The notes under the pieces: model-generated
The model's input: the letters and a program-made list of their open reading frames with translations, nothing else
The model's database searches: none
Told to the model about the DNA's origin: nothing
Position numbers and translations under genes: made by a program
Part shown: positions 45,656-48,624 of the stretch, one piece after another
Layout of the letters: each line of letters opens with the position of its first letter
How positions within the stretch are numbered: the first letter of the stretch is position 1
From: Actinomycetota bacterium
GTDB lineage: Bacteria > Actinomycetota > Coriobacteriia > Anaerosomatales > UBA912
Direction: 5' to 3'
DNA length: 48,624 nucleotides
NCBI GenBank assembly: GCA_018334075.1
Contig: JAGXSC010000055.1
Span: forward strand, 1 to 48,624

Positions 45656-46549
45656 ATGCGGGACCTTCGTTCGGAGATTCGTCCGGATTTCCAGGGTAAG
45701 GTCAGGGACATCTACGACGTCGGGGACCACTTGTTGATGGTGGCAAGCGATCGAATCAGCGTTTTTGACGTGGTGTTCCCGGAGGCCGTCCCATATAAAG
45801 GTCAGGTTTTGACGGGATTGTCGCTCTACTGGTTCGAGGTTTTGGGCGATGTCGTTGGCAATCACTTCATCTCGGCGGACGTAGCCGATCTTCCCTCGCG
45901 GTTTACTCCATACGCCGATTACCTGCGCGGTCGCTTCATGTTGGTGAAAAAGGCCAGCGTCTTTCCCGTAGAGTGCATTGTGCGCGGCTATCTGGCCGGT
46001 TCGGGCTGGAGCGAGTATGTTCGCACCGGCGCGGTGTGCGGCATCGAGCTGCAACCGGGGCTTGAAGAGTCGGCCCGCCTGGAGGCCCCGATCTTCACTC
46101 CCACTACCAAGGCGAAAATCGGTCAACACGACGAAAACATAAGCTATGATCGCATGGTTGATATCATCGGCAATCAAAATGCCGAGGAGATCAGACGTCT
46201 CTCGCTTGCCCTCTACGCGGCCGCGCACGAACACGCCGTTGGAAAAGGGGTTATTATTGCTGACACAAAGTTCGAATTTGGGGTCGTAGACGGTCACATC
46301 GTTTTGGTCGATGAAGCGCTGACGCCGGATTCGAGCAGGTTTTGGCCTGCCGATGAGTACATGCCAGGCCGGATGCAGGCTAGCTTTGACAAGCAGTATG
46401 TAAGGGACTGGCTCGATAGTGCAGGCTGGGATCGGCAATCAGAACCGCCGCCGCTTCCGCAAGAAGTCATCCTCGGCACCTCGGAGCGGTACATTCAGGC
46501 GTACGAGCTCATAACGGGTCGCGAGTTCGCCAAAGAAAGGGATCGATAG
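45656..46549 (+). CDS. purC: SAICAR synthetase
   Basis: 297 residues. It joins CAIR and aspartate with ATP. Visible: GKVRDIYDVGDHLLMVASDRIS at the N-terminus, VECIVRGYLAGSGWSEY, and DTKFEFG and DEALTPDSSRFWP in the second half. This is the longer form found in many bacteria and fungi. ATG 45656 is used, with GAGG about 12 bp upstream; the open frame further up overlaps the preceding small gene. It begins the purC-purS-purQ-purL run. Confidence 0.94.
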   Translation: MRDLRSEIRPDFQGKVRDIYDVGDHLLMVASDRISVFDVVFPEAVPYKGQVLTGLSLYWFEVLGDVVGNHFISADVADLPSRFTPYADYLRGRFMLVKKASVFPVECIVRGYLAGSGWSEYVRTGAVCGIELQPGLEESARLEAPIFTPTTKAKIGQHDENISYDRMVDIIGNQNAEEIRRLSLALYAAAHEHAVGKGVIIADTKFEFGVVDGHIVLVDEALTPDSSRFWPADEYMPGRMQASFDKQYVRDWLDSAGWDRQSEPPPLPQEVILGTSERYIQAYELITGREFAKERDR

Positions 46550-46554
46550 AGCAG

Positions 46555-46971
46555 ATGGCTCGAAGGAGCGCAACCAATCAAAGGTACCAAAAGGACGCAG
46601 GCGGCAGCACTCGCAAGAGCGCCGCTAGCGCCAAACCCAAGCGCGGGGCCGGTGAGTCCGTGGCCTCGGCGGCGAAGAAGAAGACCCGCCGAAAGGACCG
46701 GCCTAAGCTTCAGCTGAATCCCGACACTCCGGAGTTCAAGTACTGGCGCAAGATATGGATGGGACTGCTTCTCTCGGCGGTTGTGACGTCGATTGGCGCT
46801 TTTGCGCTTAGGGAGTCTCCGCCTTGGGGTAACATCTCGCTGGTCATAGCATACGCATGTTTGTTCGGGGCGTTTTTCGTCGACATGGTGAAGATCCGCA
46901 AGATCCGCAAGGAGTGGCGAACCGCTCAAAAAAAGGAAAGCGACAGCAAGACCTCGAAAGGCAAGGGGTGA
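46555..46971 (+). CDS. Unknown small membrane protein inside the pur operon
   Basis: 138 residues. A basic, disordered N-terminal tail (residues 1-50, rich in Lys, Arg, Ser and Ala) is followed by two membrane helices near residues 67-86 and 92-111, and a basic C-terminal tail (KIRKIRKEWR). I do not recognise a family with certainty. It starts 5 bp after purC and ends 2 bp before purS, so it is transcribed with purine genes. The very basic tails suggest contact with nucleic acid or lipid head groups. Confidence 0.75.
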   Translation: MARRSATNQRYQKDAGGSTRKSAASAKPKRGAGESVASAAKKKTRRKDRPKLQLNPDTPEFKYWRKIWMGLLLSAVVTSIGAFALRESPPWGNISLVIAYACLFGAFFVDMVKIRKIRKEWRTAQKKESDSKTSKGKG

Positions 46972-46973
46972 AT

Positions 46974-47207
46974 ATGGCGCGTCATGATATTTTCGTGACT
47001 TACAAAGACGGCATCTTCGATCCGGCCGGCGCCGCCGCCAAGCGGGCGCTGGAAAACCTTGGGTATCCCGTGAAAGAGGTTCGTATCGGCAAGTTCATCC
47101 AGATCGAAAGCGATGCTGATCTCGAAGGAGTGACCGAGATGTGCGAGAAGCTCCTTGCCAATCCAGTGATCGAGGATTTCCGTATCGAGAGCGTCGAGGA
47201 GGCATAG
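46974..47207 (+). CDS. purS: Phosphoribosylformylglycinamidine synthase subunit PurS
   Basis: 77 residues, standard length. PurS bridges PurQ and PurL in the three-part FGAM synthase. The segment YKDGIFDPAGAAAKRALENL and VRIGKFIQIE are typical. ATG 46974 has AAGGGGTGA upstream. The stop is followed at once by purQ. Confidence 0.93.
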   Translation: MARHDIFVTYKDGIFDPAGAAAKRALENLGYPVKEVRIGKFIQIESDADLEGVTEMCEKLLANPVIEDFRIESVEEA

Positions 47208-47210
47208 GTG

Positions 47211-47915
47211 ATGCGCTTCGGCGTTGTGGTGTTTCCGGGCTCCAACTGCGAACAGGATGTAGCGCATGCCGTTCGGCACCTGGGCTTTGACGCGGGCTAC
47301 CTCTGGCACAAGGACACTGATATCTCCGGCTTCGACGCGATCATTCTTCCGGGCGGTTTTTCCTACGGCGATTACTTGCGTTGCGGTGCCATAGCACGAT
47401 TCAGTCCGGTGATGGACGAGGTAGCGCGCTTTGCCGCCCGGGGCGGTCCCGTTTTGGGCATCTGCAACGGATTCCAGATACTCGCCGAGGCCCACTTGTT
47501 GCCCGGCGCACTGCTACGCAACACAGGACTCAAGTTCATCTGCAAGACAGTTCATCTGCGAGCCGAGAAAAGCGTCTGCCAATGGGTTGACGTGCCCGAG
47601 GGCACGGTCTTGCGGATTCCGGTGAACCACAACGAAGGCAACTTCATCTGCGATCCGCAGACTCTTGCGCGCCTGCAAGATGGCGAGCAGGTGGTACTAC
47701 GCTACTGCGAGCCGGACGGCTCCCGGCTTTCGCCGGGCTCGGCCCCAAACGGCGCGATCGACGATATCGCGGGGATCTGCAACGAGCGCGGCAACGTCTT
47801 CGGACTCATGCCGCATCCCGAGCGAGCGGTAGACCCGCTATCCGGCACCGGGGACGGCGCGAGCTTCTTCTCGGCGATCGTAGGGCGGATGGCCCGGATT
47901 CAGGAATCGGTGTGA
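47211..47915 (+). CDS. purQ: Phosphoribosylformylglycinamidine synthase subunit PurQ
   Basis: 234 residues, a class I glutamine amidotransferase that supplies ammonia to PurL. The nucleophile is Cys85 in LGICNGFQIL; the His-Glu pair lies in GLMPHPERAVDP. The N-terminal VVVFPGSNCEQD is diagnostic. ATG 47211 is 8 bp after GAGGAGG; a GTG one codon earlier is also possible. Confidence 0.95.
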   Translation: MRFGVVVFPGSNCEQDVAHAVRHLGFDAGYLWHKDTDISGFDAIILPGGFSYGDYLRCGAIARFSPVMDEVARFAARGGPVLGICNGFQILAEAHLLPGALLRNTGLKFICKTVHLRAEKSVCQWVDVPEGTVLRIPVNHNEGNFICDPQTLARLQDGEQVVLRYCEPDGSRLSPGSAPNGAIDDIAGICNERGNVFGLMPHPERAVDPLSGTGDGASFFSAIVGRMARIQESV

Positions 47916-47962
47916 CAGCGCCGGAGTTGACAACCCGTTTTTGTTTACAGGAGCCATAATCT

Positions 47963-48624
47963 ATGCACGAGGACATCTCAAACGATCTTGCAGCAAGACT
48001 TGCCGAGGAGCTCGGCTTGAAATCCCACGAGTTCGAGCGGATTGTGGACTTGCTCGGCCGCACTCCGAGTGTTACCGAGTTATACATGTACTCGCTGATG
48101 TGGTCGGAGCATTGCAGTTACAAGCATTCGCGCACCGCGCTCAGGATGTTCTCTTCGCAGGGGCCGCATGTGCTGCAGGGACCCGGCGAAAACGCCGGAG
48201 TCATCAGCGTTGGTGACGGCTGGGCTGTCGCCTTCAAGATGGAATCACACAATCACCCCAGCGCCATCGAGCCCTACCAGGGAGCGGCCACGGGAGTCGG
48301 AGGCATCATCCGCGACATCTTCACGATGGGCGCGCGGCCGATCGCCATCTTGAACTCCTTGCGATTCGGCACGCTGGATAAACCCAGGCAGCGCTATCTT
48401 TTTGAGGGAGCGGTCGCGGGTATCGGCGGTTACGGGAACTGCCTCGGAGTGCCTACAGTGGGTGGAGAGGTCTACTTCGAGGAGGCGTATGAGGGTAACT
48501 GCCTGATCAACGCGATGGGCATCGGCCTGATGCGCGAGGAGCGGCTGACGCGGGCGGCAGCGGCGGGAGCGGGTAACCTGCTGCTGCTTATCGGCTCGAC
48601 GACCGGCCGAGACGGGATCGGCGG
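47963..48624 (+). CDS. purL: Phosphoribosylformylglycinamidine synthase subunit PurL (partial)
   Basis: The first 220 codons are present and the gene runs off the right edge. The beginning reads [18 protein letters not shown], followed by [17 protein letters not shown] and [20 protein letters not shown], the conserved ATP- and substrate-binding parts of the small-type PurL. AGGAG lies 10 bp before the ATG. It completes the PurS-PurQ-PurL set. Confidence 0.95.
   Translation, partial: MHEDISNDLAARLAEELGLKSHEFERIVDLLGRTPSVTELYMYSLMWSEHCSYKHSRTALRMFSSQGPHVLQGPGENAGVISVGDGWAVAFKMESHNHPSAIEPYQGAATGVGGIIRDIFTMGARPIAILNSLRFGTLDKPRQRYLFEGAVAGIGGYGNCLGVPTVGGEVYFEEAYEGNCLINAMGIGLMREERLTRAAAAGAGNLLLLIGSTTGRDGIG

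Overview
The window is about 48.6 kb of chromosomal, gene-dense, GC-rich bacterial DNA. I see no insertion sequence, prophage, integrase or CRISPR array. Gene content and order point to Actinomycetota, most likely an anaerobic lineage in or near Coriobacteriia. The reasons are a four-domain ribosomal protein S1 with an acidic tail, the block uvrC-rapZ-yvcK-whiA followed by gap-pgk-tpiA-gpmI-secG, frequent GTG and TTG starts, an alpha-type glutamine synthetase, rubrerythrin, NikR, and a TAT-exported iron-sulfur protein paired with a membrane cytochrome b. The class-level placement is inference.

Layout: 1-3076 holds the polA end, rpsA, coaE and a lytic transglycosylase. 3092-8755 holds uvrB, an ABC-2 exporter pair, a coiled-coil protein and an AarF/UbiB kinase. 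8880-11716 holds glnA, then larE and a PduO-type cobalamin adenosyltransferase on the other strand. 11805-17943 is uvrA, an unknown membrane-anchored protein and uvrC, tightly packed. 18046-20890 is rapZ-yvcK-whiA, and 20971-25827 is the glycolytic block plus secG. 25828-26195 is a long, strongly structured leader before an RlpA-like gene. 26874-30026 holds a small membrane protein, a stand-alone homologue of the cyanophycin synthetase N-terminal domain, an aminotransferase and ddl. 30131-35569 is accessory: YtxH and PRC-barrel proteins, two acetyltransferases, a YbaK protein, folate cyclo-ligase, a HAD phosphatase and a phosphoribosyltransferase. A tRNA-Arg(CCT) lies at 35626-35700. 35879-39504 holds gdhA, then on the minus strand a cytochrome b and Fe-S protein operon and nikR. 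39670-48624 holds purB, hisF, an ACT protein, rubrerythrin, a two-component system, and purC-(membrane protein)-purS-purQ-purL.

The genes cover nucleotide excision repair (uvrB, uvrA, uvrC), triose-phosphate glycolysis, ammonia assimilation (glnA, gdhA), purine synthesis and cell-wall building or remodelling (ddl, transglycosylases). A nickel and cobalt theme runs through larE, nikR and the adenosyltransferase.

The strongest non-coding signals are: (1) a consensus sigma-70 promoter at 39049-39077 whose spacer is filled by a CsoR/CstR-like palindrome, driving an Fe-S/cytochrome b pair that lacks its catalytic subunit; (2) the multi-stem leader RNA at 25869-26195; (3) a perfect 16-bp palindrome against a TATAAT box at 34182-34202; (4) a near-perfect 18-bp palindrome between nikR and purB. 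The most unusual coding signals are the stand-alone cyanophycin-synthetase-like domain, the unknown protein inside the uvrA-uvrC operon, and a 69-residue two-helix protein with a His-x13-His pattern.
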